A DNA stretch of 64,000 nt from assembly GCF_016617715.1 (NCBI RefSeq), contig NZ_CP067225.1, positions 186,001 to 250,000 on the forward strand. Direction: 5' to 3'. Origin of the DNA: Paracoccus sp. MC1862. Lineage in GTDB: Bacteria > Pseudomonadota > Alphaproteobacteria > Rhodobacterales > Rhodobacteraceae. Every line of letters begins with the position of its first letter. Position 1 is the first letter of the stretch. The notes below the pieces were generated by a model. The model saw only the letters and a list, made by a program, of their open reading frames with translations, did no database searches and had not been told where the DNA came from. Made by a program: the position numbers and the translations under genes. Below are positions 63,290 to 64,000 of the stretch, one piece after another.

Positions 63290-64000
63290 ATGCCCAAGTT
63301 GTCCCCTGTGTTCGATGCCATCCGCGCCGCCGCCCAAGCGCGCATCCTGATCCTCGACGGGGCGATGGGCACGCAGATCCAGCAACTCGGCCTGTCCGAG
63401 GATGACTTTCAGGGGGAGACGAACCGGGCAGGGGGATGCGCCTGTCATCTTCATTCGGACCATCCGCAGAAGGGCAACAACGACCTTCTGAACCTGACCC
63501 AGCCCGAGGCGATCGAGGAAATCCATTTCCGATACGCACTCGCCGGGGCGGATATCGTCGAGACGAACACCTTTTCCTCGACCTCGATCGCGCAGGCCGA
63601 TTACGGGATGCAGGAACGGGTTTTCGCCCTGAACCGCGAGGGCGCGGCGCTGGCGCGGCGGGCGCTGGACCGGGCGACGGCGCAGGACGGGCGGATGCGC
63701 TGGGTTGCCGGCGCGCTGGGACCGACGAACCGGACGGCCTCGCTCAGCCCCGACGTCAACAACCCGGGCTTCCGCGCGGTCAGCTTCGACCAGCTGCGCG
63801 TGGCCTATGCCGAGCAGATCCAGGGGCTGATCGCGGGCGGGGCCGATCTGATCCTGATCGAGACGATCTTCGACACGCTGAACGCCAAGGCCGCGATCTT
63901 TGCCGCCGAAGAGGTGTTCGAGGACACCGGCCTGATCCTGCCCGTGATGATCTCGGGCACGATCACCGACCTGTCGGGGCGGACGCTGTCGGGGCAGACG
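63290..64000 (+). CDS. metH: Methionine synthase (B12-dependent) MetH, N-terminal part
   Basis: The window ends inside this gene; about 237 residues are seen. They form the homocysteine-binding domain: [78 protein letters not shown] and [20 protein letters not shown]. It methylates homocysteine from methyl-THF via cobalamin. No riboswitch was recognised upstream. Confidence 0.96.
   Translation, partial: MPKLSPVFDAIRAAAQARILILDGAMGTQIQQLGLSEDDFQGETNRAGGCACHLHSDHPQKGNNDLLNLTQPEAIEEIHFRYALAGADIVETNTFSSTSIAQADYGMQERVFALNREGAALARRALDRATAQDGRMRWVAGALGPTNRTASLSPDVNNPGFRAVSFDQLRVAYAEQIQGLIAGGADLILIETIFDTLNAKAAIFAAEEVFEDTGLILPVMISGTITDLSGRTLSGQT

Overview
The window looks like a chromosomal segment of a high-GC alphaproteobacterium of the Rhodobacteraceae, probably Paracoccus or a close relative. 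The gene families support this: XdhABC-GuaD, long Dcd, DUF1467, DUF1489 and DUF983 proteins, a ccmE-endolysin-holin-ccmF-ccmH string, CtrA-type TTAA-N7-TTAA boxes, and intergenic GGGGCGCTGCCCC repeats. Genus placement is inference.

Layout. 1-9755 is core metabolism: a TPP-riboswitch-controlled thiD-thiO operon (minus), glutamate dehydrogenase, and a purine-degradation operon xdhA-xdhB-xdhC-guaD (minus) facing a LysR regulator. 9795-36446 reads as a decayed ~26.6 kb genomic island in the 3' end of a tRNA-Gly(CCC) gene. A 14-bp core (attL 9795-9808, attR 36433-36446) is duplicated, similar GTGCAGCA-rich arm repeats lie inside each end, and a tyrosine integrase (now with a nonsense codon and a frameshift) lies beside the tRNA.

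The island's left half (11632-25005) is intact and catabolic: a betaine-type ABC transporter, a Rieske oxygenase with its flavodoxin-type reductase, an N-methylproline/dimethylglycine demethylase-type flavoprotein, a dimethylglycine/sarcosine dehydrogenase, a DMSP-lyase-type cupin coupled to a ProC-like reductase, and TetR and LysR regulators. Together these suggest uptake and stepwise demethylation of glycine betaine, proline betaine or similar onium compounds. The right half (25200-36300) is a graveyard: a dnaE2 tail, a small membrane-protein gene split by two nested IS elements, a serine recombinase without a normal start codon, and a DUF262 (GmrSD-type) gene broken by IS66, IS481-like and IS256 insertions. 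An IS5-type/IS481-type transposase remnant sits at the left end.

36507-64000 is core genome again: MFS exporter, rpsD, scpA-scpB, dcd, tRNA-Pro, MerR and ihfA, mce, murI, the cytochrome c maturation genes ccmE/ccmF/ccmH wrapped around an endolysin-holin pair that resembles the gene-transfer-agent lysis module (preceded by a perfect CtrA box), eno, selO, obgE, proB, a large RTX protein with a GH5-like domain, and the start of metH.

The most notable observations are the reconstructable island with its multiply interrupted DUF262 gene, the nested IS pair whose removal restores an 80-residue protein, the CtrA-box/endolysin/holin arrangement, and a terminator hairpin that contains the ccmF ribosome binding site.
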